Source: Ooceraea biroi
Lineage: Eukaryota; Arthropoda; Insecta; Hymenoptera; Formicidae
Assembly: GCF_003672135.1 (NCBI RefSeq)
Contig: NC_039506.1
Span: 10,912,001 to 10,976,000 of the forward strand
DNA length: 64,000 bases
Direction of reading: 5' to 3'
Below the pieces are notes generated by a model. The model was not told where the DNA came from, made no database searches, and was given only the letters and a program-made list of their open reading frames with translations. Shown one piece after another: positions 1 to 12,865 of this stretch. Both the position numbers and the translations under genes were made by a program. Each line of letters opens with the position of its first letter. The stretch's first letter is position 1.

Positions 1-3000
1 CGAACGAGACGGAAATTATCGAGGTAATGATCCAAATTTACAGCAAGTTGGATAACAAATTTTGTTATACTTATTTATTATTAAATTATCTTGCACTGCA
101 TAAATAATAAAATAAAGGAAAACATTAAAATTTGGAGAAGTTTAATGTTTAACACAGTAAAATTATGAATTGTGCTTATTTTTAAATTACACGTTCTTTT
201 GTACTTTTATCTTATTATATTTTTTATACAAAATTGTACTTTATATTGTGGTTGCACATAAATGTACGATTTAATTCCGCTCTTGTGTGTATTGATTTTT
301 TCGATGAATTTTAGCTGCCGCAATTGTTGATTCGTTCATTTTATCCGTTCGATGCCGGCAAGGGAATAACGCATGTGCTGGTACTTGTATATCAGTTTTA
401 CTGGGTGCTCTTTATGCTCATTGACGCCAACTCGTTGGACGTGCTCTTCTGCTCGTGGCTGCTCTTCGCTTGTGAACAGCTGCAGCACTTGAAACAGATC
501 ATGAAACCTCTCATGGAGCTGAGCGCAACTTTGGATACTGTAGTTCCGAACAGTAGCGAGCTATTCAAGGTCTCTCACATTTTGTAGCATATTTTATTTT
601 TATTTCCTGTCCTGAACGTAATGTAAATTCATGCATAAAAAAAGATGAGTCTTTAAAATTAGATATGCAATTCAAATTTATTTTAACAACTTTACTTTAA
701 AAAAAGCCTCTTTCCTTTTACGTTATAAATACAAGGAATTCCGCCATAAAATATGACATTTTCAATATTTGCAGAAATAATTATTTTAAAAAATACGTAA
801 TGCAAATGTATTAGTAAACAATGTGCAATACAGTTGAACTTTGAAATTTTTCTGAAACCATATTTTTATCTATGTTAAATAATTAATTAACACAAAATTC
901 TTTGTTGCATATAGGCTGGCAGCGCGGATCATCTTCGCGATGGGGACAACCCTCCACCACCGCCGCCGCCCCAAAGCGACAACATGCTAGATCTCGATCT
1001 TCGCAACATATACAGCAATCGGCAGGACTTTACTGCGACTTTCCGGCCGACAGCTGGTATGACTTTCAACGGAGGCGTAGGACCGAATGGATTAACGAAG
1101 AAGCAAGAAGCGCTCGTAAGGAGCGCGATCAAGTATTGGGTGGAGAGACACAAACATATTGTCAGGTGAGTCCTATTACCCTCCTCCTTATACCTTCAGT
1201 CTTGGTGCGAATCTAGTCTCTCATCTCTTGCTCGCACCAGCGTTTTGTCCATCGAGTTTGTTTCTTCTCGCTGTATAAGATAAAAACAAGTCAAGACCGC
1301 GGGATAAAAGATTCAGTATCATTGGGTGCCGTGATGAGAGATGTCCCGGTGCTCCGCTTACCCACTGAAGACGTATAGTTAATTCATGCGACTCCTCCAC
1401 TATGAGCGAATGACGGATCATTTCTTTGAAAGTTATCCGCATCTTATGTGTGGACTAGTGACCCAGAATCTTACGTAATGTTAGATGCATGTAAAGTATT
1501 TAGTACATAGTTATGGTCATATTGACTACACATAGAGACGTGTTAACTACTCTGTCAATTATTAACAAGTGCGCACAACAAAGTTGCATGCCACCAAACA
1601 TCACGGTTGCAAATATTTATTTCAAACTGAAACATTTTATGTGTGTCTTTGATTGTGTATCTAGCGTTAATACTTTATTACATTTAAAATTTAATATTAA
1701 CATTTATCGATATTACTTCAATATTTTGTTATATTATATTATTTTGGTTTAATGTTTAATATCAATCTAGCATTACAGATATAAAGGCTTTAATTTTGAT
1801 CGGAAATAGAAACCAATTTTCTTTTTATCGATAATTTTATTGATAAAGATATTTAATATATAAAACAAGATAATTTTTTTATTATGACTTGTTTTATTAT
1901 TTATAAAATAGTTTTTTTATCTCAATAGTTTCATTAAGACTATTAACAATATGCTGAACATTGTTGAATGCAAGAATTATCAGTAACTATTCATATTAAA
2001 ATATAAATGTGTAAAATATAATCAATGGTCTTTAGAAGTCATATGAATCTTTAATAGAGAACCGATTAAATTATATGAGATAATAATTATGATAAATTTC
2101 CAAAACAGACTTATTGAAAACAATATATACCATAAACGGTGAACGTGCAATCTTTAGCAAAGTTAATCCCCGTGGCAATCAACTCGTTAAAATTAATTTT
2201 AATTCAATTTTAGTTCAATTTTTAGATCTCAATTAAGATAATCTTTTTAAGAAGCACAAAGTTGATACTTGTCGTCCTTAAAATTTCAATATTACGAGTT
2301 TGTGAAAAACGAATAAATAGGTATAAAACGATTTAAATAACGATCCATTTATGTACTCCGTTTGTAGCCTATGGCTACCGATAATCCCACCACAGTTTTA
2401 CAAAAGCCACGTTTTCCAAATTACAACGCACGCTTCATAAAATTTCAAATGTGTGAAACGTGATCGAGGCAATCGAACCAGGTTGCTCCCCGAGAAAAAA
2501 AAACGCAAGAACGCGGCGCGAACGGATGCCGTTTTCCTGCAGGTTCGCGGGGTGCCGAAGCCACTCGTCGGCTGGCAAGGGATGCGCGTGTTCCCACGGT
2601 GGTGAAGTATTTATTCTAAGAAAGCGCGATATTGACCGCAACGGGGGTCGTGTGTTGTACGGACTACGCGATTCATGAGGGGCTGCATTCGCCGCGACGT
2701 TCACGTGTGCATATGCGCACACGTGGTTCACCTGCCACGCGCGTGATGACAGATTTTTGTCCACAGTTCACGCCATTCAAATATAAATGACTTTATCTAG
2801 CTGTGCTTGTTTCTGCTTTTATATACTGCTTATTTTCGTACTTAGGGTAATATAAAATTGATTTAAACATACGAAAAAATAATTATTATTGTTTAAATAA
2901 CAGTTGTATTAAACTTTGTGTTGCAAAGAAAATTGCTTTGAAATATTATGGAGATATCGGAGACATCGTACGGGTAATTTAAACGGTCTAAGACGATACA

Positions 3001-4532
3001 ACATTTTCGTACAAATTGACTTTAGAATTTCGAAAATATAATATATCCATATTTCTGATCTACATGAAAATAATTTTTACCGTCGAGCCTACATTCTCCA
3101 TGTGTTCAGCGCGTATTTTAGGGGTTTGACTTGGCGCGATAGCGATGACCTCAGCGTGACACGGTATAGACCAGCGCACTTTCTTCAAGGCGTTTCGACA
3201 TATCGATCATTCACTTACAGGGGAACAACGTTAACTCGACAAGAGAGCGGTCAGCGAAATAGGATATACGTAAGGCGGAAGCTAACGCTCGCCCGTCGAT
3301 TTTCAACTTAGTTCTAATCACTTAAGTTTAATATGAAAATCAAGGGTGGTGTGCACCTATGGACGAAAGAACAAACGTTGCAAATGTATCTTTGATGAGC
3401 TGCTTGTCAATGGTTCAAAATGTCGTTCGCTGAATCGCTCGATCGCGAGTCATTTACGAGTGACGTTAGGCTTACTAACTACTTCGCTGATTAATCAACT
3501 GAATTAACAATTGCTATTGCTCTGCGTAGATTGGTCACCGCGGTCGGAGATGCGTATGGCTTCGCACTTTTGCTCCATATGTTGACGACGACCATAACTT
3601 TGACGTTGCTCGCCTATCAAGCGACAAAGGTGAGTGCGTCCGCTGGTCATACGCATTTTCAAGGTCCTGAACAAATGACTTGTATTGATCGCATAAATTA
3701 GTAAAGCAATGCGAAGACGATAGGTTAATACGAGGAATTAAGAATTCATACTAATATGTTCGAGTCTTAAATGCTACAGGTGAACGGTATAAACGTCTAC
3801 GCGGCCTCCACGATCGGCTACATACTTTACACGTTCGGCCAGGTCTTTTTGTTCTGCATATTTGGAAACCGCTTGATAGAAGAGGTGCGTATTTCTTGAC
3901 AAGAAAGTTAATATAAAAAAGTAATATTTCTCAAAATTTTACTTTTGTTAATTTATTATATCACACCAACAAGTTCTTCAGATTATATTTTAATAAAAAA
4001 GATCTATGAACAATATATGTGTGTGTAAATTAATGATAATTAATGAAAATATACAATTAGTATGTTTTATTAAAATTATTTTAAAATTATTTTTTCGTAA
4101 GGGAAACGTTAAATCATCTTGAAGACTATATTACTAAAAAATTTTAATTTGTCATACAAAAAAAATTTATCACACCAGATAATGAAACTTTTATCTCATT
4201 TTTAGAGTACTTCGGTGATGGAAGCAGCTTATTCTTGCCACTGGTACGATGGATCTGAGGAGGCTAAGACATTCGTACAAATCGTGTGTCAGCAATGTCA
4301 GAAAGCTATGTCTATATCAGGGGCGAAGTTCTTTACAGTATCTCTAGATCTCTTCGCTTCGGTAAGATGTATTCGTATTTTTAATTTCTTCTCTCACATT
4401 TATCGATGCATACTGCAGTGTTCATAAAATACGCATTCAAACATCATGAATGTTCTAATTAACTCTCTGAAAATTTTACAGGTATTGGGAGCCGTGGTGA
4501 CCTACTTCATGGTGTTGGTGCAACTGAAGTGA
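1..4532 (+). CDS. Orco: Odorant receptor co-receptor (Orco), 3' part; 5' end lies outside the window
   Basis: Orco is the obligate subunit of insect odorant receptor channels in the dendrites of olfactory neurons. Seven exons are visible: 1-23, 315-569, 915-1165, 3530-3629, 3780-3884, 4206-4361 and 4482-4532 (stop TGA 4530-4532). All junctions are GT-AG and all phases agree, giving about 312 residues of a protein usually near 475; the first ~165 are upstream of the window. The match is decisive at the C-terminus, where the pore-forming TM5-TM7 region is almost invariant among insects (SISGAKFFTVSLDLFAS, then the end MVLVQLK). The conserved putative calmodulin-binding stretch SAIKYWVERHKHIVR ends exon 3. 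The start of that exon is unusual: a run of prolines (about seven) in the intracellular loop, coded near 948-970, where other Orcos known to me have different, non-proline sequence. The large 1166-3529 intron shows no other gene. Confidence 0.97.
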
Positions 4533-5826
4533 ACATTCGACTCTGTGCGTTTCAGGCGCAGTCCCTCGCGTTGCACACGTTGGCTGTGCAAAATTATATT
4601 TTTCAAAATAGCTTTTACGAAGAACCAAAGGTACTCGTATCGAGGGAATTCCCCCAAGAAGGTCCTCGCGTCTTTATCGACGCGTATCGAAATATTAGAA
4701 ACCGTGGAGGGGAAAATCATGAGAAGATCCCAATTAATTTCAGGAAATGATGATGAAGTCTTCTTAATTTGTTCTTTATTTTTAATTTTCACTTTTACTT
4801 AAAATTATAAGTGACACGATATCTACATTCCGTTTTGATTATTTAAATCAAGATTTACAAGCAATGAAGAATACAAGTTTATCGTTAATATTCGTTATTG
4901 CGAATTTCGTTGCGCAGCTCTCCGCATGATTTTTCTCTCCACATTTATATGCATATAGTAACAGTAAAATTGACGGCAATATAAGAAGCACTCGTCGCGA
5001 TTCATTATCACGCACATTAATTTGAGGTAAGTCGGGGAAGATATACGCTAATATCGATAATATTCGAAGCTTGTTGAAGCGGTTTGTGATTGTCCATGTG
5101 TCGTGTGATAATGCAACACGAGAATAATTAACATATTAAATTTAATTTACGACGTTTCGAATAAATAATAAATAATTAAAGATCCAGAGATGAAAGCTTA
5201 TACGCGTCATTACGTTAATCATTATATGTTTTAAAGATCGAAATAAAATAAATCAGCGAAGTGAACGCAGCATGTAAATGTTAACGAAGCGTATAAATTA
5301 TGTGTAAATAGGCGATTAGTTTTTTAGTAGAACGTAATATGCTAAACAAGTAATATTGTAATTTTAGCAACGGCACGTTGCGCGTAATGAGCTTTATATC
5401 GTTATTTATATCGTTGATTGATTTAAGTGCACATGATTTTTTTTCAAAATTACATTTCTCTGATTAAAAACTAGATTGCACGAAAAGGGATTACGTGCCG
5501 TTCCGATTTTGTCTCGCAAGTTTCCCGCGAATTTTGCGGGAATTCAATTAATTCTTGAGTGAATCTTTCGTTCTCTTTCTGTTACTTTTCAATTTATCTC
5601 TTAATAATGACGGAGTCTTGGGTCCCACGCTTTCCAGTTAGAAAATACGTTTTGATACTAAGTACGATTTATTCAACTCCATATTTATTATGTCACTCTC
5701 TTAACTTTCCGATAGAGATAGGCGTACACGTTAGATCTGCAAATATAGATTTTGCTTCTTATCACGCACCTGTCCGGAAGGGGGGCATTAAACAAGGATT
5801 TGTTAATCAACTTGAACACGTAGCCG
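4533..5826. other. Orco 3' flank, no gene seen
   Basis: AT-rich sequence after the Orco stop codon, probably 3' UTR at first. Short ORFs occur on both strands but none has recognisable domains or convincing splice context. Confidence 0.6.
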
Positions 5827-6144
5827 TTAACTCTTCCTGGTCATACCTCCTGAGAATCACATAGTGGTCAGATGGGGTCCAATTGACCAATTTAAACGGT
5901 TGCCGTGTTTACACTACACTATTCGTCCAGTTTGAATGAAAAAAATTACAGAATAAAGTTGAAAGCTTGTATAGCAAGAAGAAATAAACGTTTAATGAAC
6001 ATTTTAATTTTAACATAACTTAAAAAATCGCGAAGTTGACAGTCGTGAAAAAATGAATGGTAGATCGCGGATCAAGGATAATTTTCTACATATCTTAAAC
6101 TTTTCGTTGGGTCTTTTGGACCCCTGGTAACCACGAAGGGTTAA
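5827..6144. mobile_element. Possible piggyBac-like MITE between TTAA sites
   Basis: A TTAA at 5827-5830 is followed by CTCTTCCTGGT, and a TTAA at 6141-6144 is preceded by the inverted form of CCCTTCGTGGT, which match at 9 of 11 bases. Ends of the TTAACCCTT type and exact TTAA targets are typical of piggyBac-like elements. The inside has no transposase. The ends are short and imperfect, so this is tentative. Confidence 0.4.
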
Positions 6145-7719
6145 TGGGATTACGTAGCTGCGAATGCATCGTGAGATAAATATTGCAAAAGTCTTAGTTG
6201 CCTGGTCAGAAGCTGGAAAACTGTTAGCTGCGCTCGTTTCCTTCACGGCAGATAAGCAACGGCGACGCGACGTTGATTTTATGGTGCGTCAATTATTATA
6301 TGGGGGTATGACAGTTATCGAACGCTACTTAGAGAGACTTGGATCTTAATAGACAGATAGAGTAAGATATATATTTTCATTACACGTATAACCACGTGGG
6401 TGGACCTAAGCGTATACCTAATGTACCTCGTTTTTTATATTTCGTAATATATCTCAGTGTCTCTAGCGAGATAAAATATTTCGTCACCCAGAAGGATGTT
6501 TGCACCGTGCATGGCTGCTCATTCTGACCGTATATTTATGCTAATAAATATGTACCTTTTTATCGACGCGGATATCGTTTTACGAGAGGATGCTATGCGA
6601 GATATTTCTACTTTCTTTGCCGGACGGCCGAGAGAGAATAACGCGAAACGTCGTAAAGTAAAGAGGCCATTAACAGATATTATACGGAGGTGTACTGACG
6701 ATATCCGAGCTCGATCTACTTCGACATTAAGCCCGTATCCATTTGAAGGTAGTGAAGAGAGTAAAGAGAATAAAGATAACTTAGAGCGTAACTTTCTTCA
6801 GTAACTCTGTTCGGAATGGTATGTTCGTTTGCGAAAGAGGGTATAACTTTCAACAGTGTACTTCTCTCAAATGGATACTCGCCATTACGTGTATAATTAA
6901 CGTATGTGTACATTACTATGATCAAACTCTGACCGATAAAGTCACAGTATTATCAAATAGTTTTTCTCTATATATGTAAATCTGTATTATATTTATTTAA
7001 TAAAATCTTGATATAAACGTTCATACAAATTCTAGAGTGTCAGAGGGCAGAATCCTGGATAGCTTTCTTCACACTCTCTTGACTCCTTCTCAAACTCACC
7101 GTAATTAGAAAACTACGTTCTCGCTGTATAATCTCATTAAAGAATTATTTTTCATTATTCATTGTAGCATTTGAAAACACGTTGCGCGAAGCTATTATAA
7201 AACACATTTGAAAAATTAAAATCGTAAAAGAGATTGAAATATACTTCATTATATTGTAGATGCCGAATTGATTTATCCCGCTCGGCGCGTAATCGAATAA
7301 ATTAATTCGAATCTGCTCTACTGAGTTTCTTCTCACTCGAGCGTTACTTTTGAAGAACACAATTCTTCCGACATATACAAAATATTTCGTATGATGTACG
7401 TGAAAGTAATTACGTATGTGCCATTGTGGTCATGCAAATTAGCACGGATAAAATCATTTGAAGGCTCATAAACGTTACTTTTACATATATACAAGAAAGT
7501 TTCGTAAAATCTGAATGAAGAATGAATTTCCTTTCACGAAATTTCGCGACTTTCATGATTATCCTCTCTTTCTACTATATCGTTCACCTCGTCTTGTTCT
7601 TGTTCGTCTTATTCATTTTAATTTTTATGTGAGTGACGAAACAAAATCTTAATTGGTGTGATGAAGGTTATTTATACACTTATTTATACACTGAAGATTT
7701 ATACACGTGTATGTACATT
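6145..7719. other. Gene-poor stretch with one unassigned ORF
   Basis: No recognised gene. A 102-codon plus-strand ORF at 6496-6804 has a basic, then acidic and serine-rich tail, but no known domain and no clear splice partners. I treat it as unproven. Confidence 0.4.
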
Positions 7720-8291
7720 TTAAGGAGGTTCGGGTGCTTCATCGGGGGGAGTAGTGGGACGTGATAGGATTCTATGCTGACTTGACAACAGCGCATTAGC
7801 GTTCACCGCAAAATTCAAGTGTTAACCACAAAAATGACAGATAAACAATATAGATGGAAAGGACAGTTTGTGAGTAAAAAAAAATATGAGTGTATACTCG
7901 ATTGCGCTGTTGCCACATTTGTTAGTTTCCAGTTTCTCAGTAGACGAAAAATCAGGCAATTTCATTTTTAATAATTAATTTCTCTACGAAATATGCGATA
8001 ATCTACCTCCTTTTTTCTCTCATTTATTTGTAAATTATTAAGGTAAATGTGCACTTTTTTTTTCTTTGTCATTTGCATTTTTTCTTGCATTATTTCATTC
8101 TGAAGTTGTGTACTATGTCATTACCCATAAAAACCTATGAAAAAAGGAAAATCTTTTGAGTCGATTTTTTTCAAAACGAGGCTATGAAAAATTCCAAAAA
8201 AATTCACATAATTCTATTTTGCATTGCAGAACAATATATTAAAATTTCATGAGGTTGGCTGCATTTTTTTGAAGCACCTGAACCTCCTTAA
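7720..8291. mobile_element. TTAA-flanked element with ~17-bp terminal inverted repeats
   Basis: The left end at 7724 reads GGAGGTTCGGGTGCTTC and the right end (minus strand from 8287) reads GGAGGTTCAGGTGCTTC, one mismatch in 17. Both are bounded by TTAA (7720-7723 and 8288-8291), the target duplication of piggyBac-class transposons. The 564-bp inside is T-rich with no long ORF, so this is a non-autonomous copy. Confidence 0.75.
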
Positions 8292-8578
8292 AGATATATC
8301 ATACATTAAAAAAACCTTATAAAGGTGAAAAAAGTACGCCAAGTACATAAAAAATCTCACCTTGTACGCAACAAAAAGTTTAAAATGCTATTTATAAAAA
8401 TCAAAACTAAATATGAAATCAATAGTTAACTAGCCAAGTACCTCGAAGCAATTCAGTTTGAGTATTTTATCCAAATGTTTTCCATGCATACTTTCTTATC
8501 ACATGACGACATGGAACATCCATTGATCGTTTCGTAAGTGCGTTAAAGGCCAAATTATATTGGGACTGAATTTCATCC

Positions 8579-9660
8579 TCATTTAATTTCCGCAATAACT
8601 TGTGATGATACAGTCGTTGCTTTCTGTTGAGCCTCAATTGAAATATCTCGGAGTCTGTTTATATCAACATCGTTTAATGCTTTGTTTAATTTATTAAATT
8701 TTTTATTAAGATTGATCAAATCATATATTAATCTTTTAATATTTAGTATCATCGGATAATGAGGAGATACTATCTCAATAGGTAAAAACCATGATCTACA
8801 TACTTTATAATCAATATAACAGCCATAGGAATGACCTAGTTTATCTTGATGTATCCGATTGTAACAAGTATGATAACATAAAAATTTATTACGAAAAGTC
8901 TTTAATGTGCACTTTGAAAATTCTTGAAAGCAGCACTTTAAATCATTTATAATAATCTCTTCTATTTTACAAAGAAAACTGCAGCGCCATGCTTTTCTGG
9001 TTTTATGTTTTGATTCTATTAAAGGTAAAATGTTAATTGCTTTGCCTTCGGAATCCATTACAATAGGTTTAGAAACATTATATACACGATAGGCAGTTTC
9101 TGCAAAATATAATTCCGAAGAAGCTGTATGTTTAGCTTGCCCACAAAACATATTTACATAATCTATAAATTTTAATGAAGGACATTCCGTTGCACGTGTC
9201 AGACAAACTTCAATTTTTTGTTTACATTTATTAAATATTGGCTTATATATATATATAGATTCTTTTTATTTGTAGAATATAAACCTTTCTTATATAAAAG
9301 CACCATTTTACTATACGTTCAGCCTCCAATCTATTTTCAAACAACGATGCCATTCTAAGAAGCTTTGATATATTTCTGATACACCTTTCTTTATTATATT
9401 TCAACATAATATTCTTATTAAATGTATGATTATTTTTTAATCCTTTCCGTAATTTATTTTTATAGTAATTTTTTTTATTTAATAGCACACTATTTTTATG
9501 TAATCTATAATATTCTTCTTTTGATTTTTTAAAATGTTTTATGTGTTTTTCATAATATTCCTTATTCCGTTTCTTTATATTATTTCTATGTTTTTCATAA
9601 TATTCCTTAGTTCATTTCTTTATGTCATTTCTGTTTTCCATAATAACTTTTTTTTCTTGT
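8579..9660 (-). pseudogene. Decayed mobile-element ORF with YYxKHK-type repeats (Helitron-like?)
   Basis: Read on the minus strand, 9660 down to about 9250 encodes a degenerate series of units of the type EYYEKHxxxxKKxK, with a frameshift or stops near 9620, and then a conserved-looking region. A gap follows, and then a clean 190-codon ORF at 9151-8579 rich in Cys, Lys and Ile (several spaced cysteines, a basic middle and an acidic, Gln-rich end). Repeats of this kind precede the catalytic part of some Helitron-like and other large insect transposons, but no replication-initiator or helicase motif is present here. The family is therefore unproven. It is AT-rich and lies in a gene-poor region, as expected of an old insertion. 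It could also be a lineage-specific gene, since the 190-codon ORF itself is intact. Confidence 0.4.
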
Positions 9661-10105
9661 TAATAAATCATTTCTATGTAATTCATAATATTTTTTGTTA
9701 AGAATTCTCTTTTTATTTGTTCGTAAACTAATAACACCTGTCGTACGCAATAAAACGTTTTCTGACTTATTTCATTAATTCGTATTTTCCTCTTTATTAC
9801 TATCTCTATGATTATGACAATTTATTTTCCTTTTCATATCTTGTTGATCACCAATTAAATCTTTAGTAATTGCAATGTTATTAACATTGATACTATCTTT
9901 TTTTATATTATCTTTATTCAATTTATATTTATGATTAATTTGTTTTAAATCAAGTAATACTGTAATTTGAGGAAAGTGTTCTATTCTATTTGAAACGCAT
10001 TAGGCGTTTCAGCTGCCTAGTACAATGATTAGAACATAAAACATTTTTAGTTTAAAAACACAAGTTACCCGGCTACCTCGTTACTCACATAAGAGTTAAA
10101 TAAAA

Positions 10106-10960
10106 GTGCTCCCTGGTTCATTGTCCATTGAGTTTAAGGCAAATCGAGTGAAAAATTGGCGCGTGGCCGCTTCGTCGCGGCGGTATGGAGGCGCACGCAG
10201 GCGCAGACCGCCAGCATCTCCAACGGGGTTTCTAGGGGTAGTTTCGATCGTCCGGGGGATGACTATGCTGTGGTGCCTGAAACGCCTCTACCTCGTGCGT
10301 GCTCCCGCGATGCTGCCTGTACCGAAATCTCGTGGTGCCGTCGTTTCGTGACAGAGACACGCCTGCGGAGACGCGTGTCGTCTCACGATCGCGTAATCGA
10401 GGATCGTCCTCTTCGTCGCCGTTGTCAGCCGAGTCGAGTGTATCCAACCTAAGTCAGGATCTTTTGCGGTCCAGATGGGATTCTGGGAGATACGCCGCCG
10501 TCGTCGAGAAGGATGCCCCGATTGTCCAGGCAGAATCGACCGCGCTTTCCATTCAGCACGAGACTGAAGAGCCTCGGAATCGGGCATGTGAGACTTTACT
10601 GACGATCGTCGATGATGACAGTCATCCCTGCGCCGTTGCAGCATCCCTCGTCCCCCCCGAGAAGCAATACACACGGAAAGCAATACTGGCGCGTGCAGCG
10701 AGTCTGACGCGTCGCGGGCATATCTACTTCGTGCTGTTGTCTTATTGTCGTAAATATCGGCTGGAAAACTCGATAAAACGATGAGACAACGGAAAGATGC
10801 CACGGTGCTCCCTGAGACACGCGCGTTCGCCGCGTCTGATCGCGAGTGCAACGAGTGGATTGGATCCAGACGGTCCAGGCGTGCGCAATCGGAGATTTGA
10901 AGAAATTGAACTGATCGAAGAACGATGATCGATCGATCATTGTGCGCTCAATTAACAAAG
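10106..10960. other. GC-rich block with overlapping ORFs, function unknown
   Basis: This block is clearly richer in G+C and CpG than its surroundings. The best plus-strand ORF is 10299-10784 (161 codons); its middle is serine-rich and then acidic, which resembles a disordered protein segment. A minus-strand ORF of 187 codons (10851-10288) overlaps it and is arginine-rich, as expected of a shadow frame. No domain is recognised and no splice partner is certain. It may be a CpG-island promoter, a 5' exon or a small orphan gene. Confidence 0.3.
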
Positions 10961-12792
10961 CATGATTTCAAATTCTCAAGTACGTTTTACAAGTGGAGAT
11001 CGATTGAATTTCGATTGTATTTCGATGATTTCTCGATATAATGCGTGAGAAGAACGCGTTTTATTCGCGACGACGAATCAGAATACATTTCTATGCCTGC
11101 TCATCGAACATTAAGCTCATTGAAATTATATCAGTCTCAAGCCCTGATACAGACATTGGTTTATCAAACTAAAAATGTATCACGCGTTGAACGGCGTGAT
11201 CGATTGTTCGATTATATCATTGGACAGCGAGAAGAGCGATGCATGCGAGATGGAACGAGTTACGTAACTGATGCATCAATCTTCGTAAAGTAATAAACTG
11301 TAATAGGCATCTCCCATAGGGAACGTTGTAAATTGAGAGGATATGAGGAAGAGACGAGATTGAACGTGTGCCCGGAATTGCTCTTTAATTAGTGGAGCAA
11401 AAGAGGCGCTCGATGGACAATGAGTCAAGAAATCCTTTCATTTGTAAACTGATTAGCGAGATTGAACAGCTTTTGCATTTCGATCTCAAAAAGTAAAGTG
11501 AGATCATTTTTATTGAGGAAGATCATTCATCCTCATTTAGTTATAATAAGTATGTATCTAATTATAATTGTTGAAAGTGAGAAAAGCATGAACTAAAAAA
11601 TATAATCGAGTGTTGAGAGTGTCATGGACAATCGACGATCACCTTCTACATAGTGAGATTAAACGTTTCATTACCGGAAGGCTCAAGCAACGAAATAACG
11701 TACCACAATCCGCGACAGCGTAACTTGTGAGAAATTTGCTACGAATCACCGATAACCATAGGTACAAAAACTGCGAGCGGCTGGAGGAGGCGAAGCCTCC
11801 CGCCGCACAAGCATTATCGTAAGTATTAATCTTGCTGTGTATTTCACATCTTGCCTGTTATAATTTATTTATAGAATACGCTAGGATCTTTCGATATATC
11901 TTGGATTAACAAGATATGTGCAATCTGTTTTATGTTGATTTATTTTTTCCCATTTTTATGTTACTCAATAGATCCCTTAAAAATTTGAGTATCACACGAT
12001 TCGTTAGCAAATTAAGTACATGACAGTTTTCGACAAAAATTCAATTACATCAAGATGTATGTAAACGGAAGTATCAATGTATGTGTGTATTATATGTTGG
12101 TTATATGTGTATTAACATGAGCTAAATTAATTAAAAGCTCCGAAGCGAGAATCTGCGGAATTAGCCTTTATGCTATGGTATCCTGCTGATGAAATAACGG
12201 TGATGGTGGGACACTTTTCGGACTATAGCGTAATAGCTTGCACTTAGCCCGGTTAATACGTTGACAATGATCTTTTCATCTTGTAATTTTTAACATTAAT
12301 TAATAGAGAGAAAGAGAGAGAGAAATTTGTATAAAATAACTTGGAAATTATTGTATAATACATCGATGTAATAATCTTTATATTTAATAACTTGATAAAC
12401 TTTATTTAAGGAAAATTGTTAAAAATATGTATATTTTTAAAATTTATTATTTAAGAAATTCTTCATTAACATTACAACGTTATATAAAATTAAACAGCTT
12501 AAAATAATACATCTTGTTTGATATCATTTGATAATTTAATAATTGCGATTGAAATAATAAATTTCTTGCATTCTATATTTTTTATAATAAATAAGATTTA
12601 ATTTCCCATATATATACATATATACATGGTCGTTGATCCCTGGTTAGAAAGGACAGTATCGCGGAGTTCCTCGTCAGTCGATCGGCGAACTTCGACCGCG
12701 AAGGTTGTCTGAACGGGCAGAAGGGGCAATAGGTGCGATGCGAACACTCATCATTTGCCAGGATCGCGATATTTTACTTATAATTCAATCTC
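10961..12792. other. Upstream region of the Ras-like GTPase gene
   Basis: No recognised gene. A possible non-coding exon ends at a good GTAAGT donor near 11818 after a short GC-rich stretch (11770-11817). A (GA)n run lies near 12307-12324. Confidence 0.35.
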
Positions 12793-12865
12793 ATGGATCA
12801 CTCGCTGAAAGACAACGAGACTTCGACGTCGAGTTCGATTTTACACGCGAATAAACGGCTTTTGG
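12793..12865 (+). CDS. Possible alternative first coding exon of the RASL10-like gene
   Basis: ATG at 12793 opens 24 codons beginning MDHSLKDNETSTSSS and ends in phase 1 just before a GTAAAT donor (12866). That phase fits the acceptor at 14549, as does the other candidate first exon at 14066-14099. This rests on phase and splice context only; no transcript evidence is available. Confidence 0.4.

Noticed and set aside
4502..4802. Overlapping ORFs on both strands after the Orco stop
   Set aside because: Three overlapping frames in the probable 3' UTR, none with homology.
6496..6804. 102-codon plus-strand ORF as a gene
   Set aside because: No domain, no splice partner and no codon pattern that stands out; kept only as an unassigned ORF.
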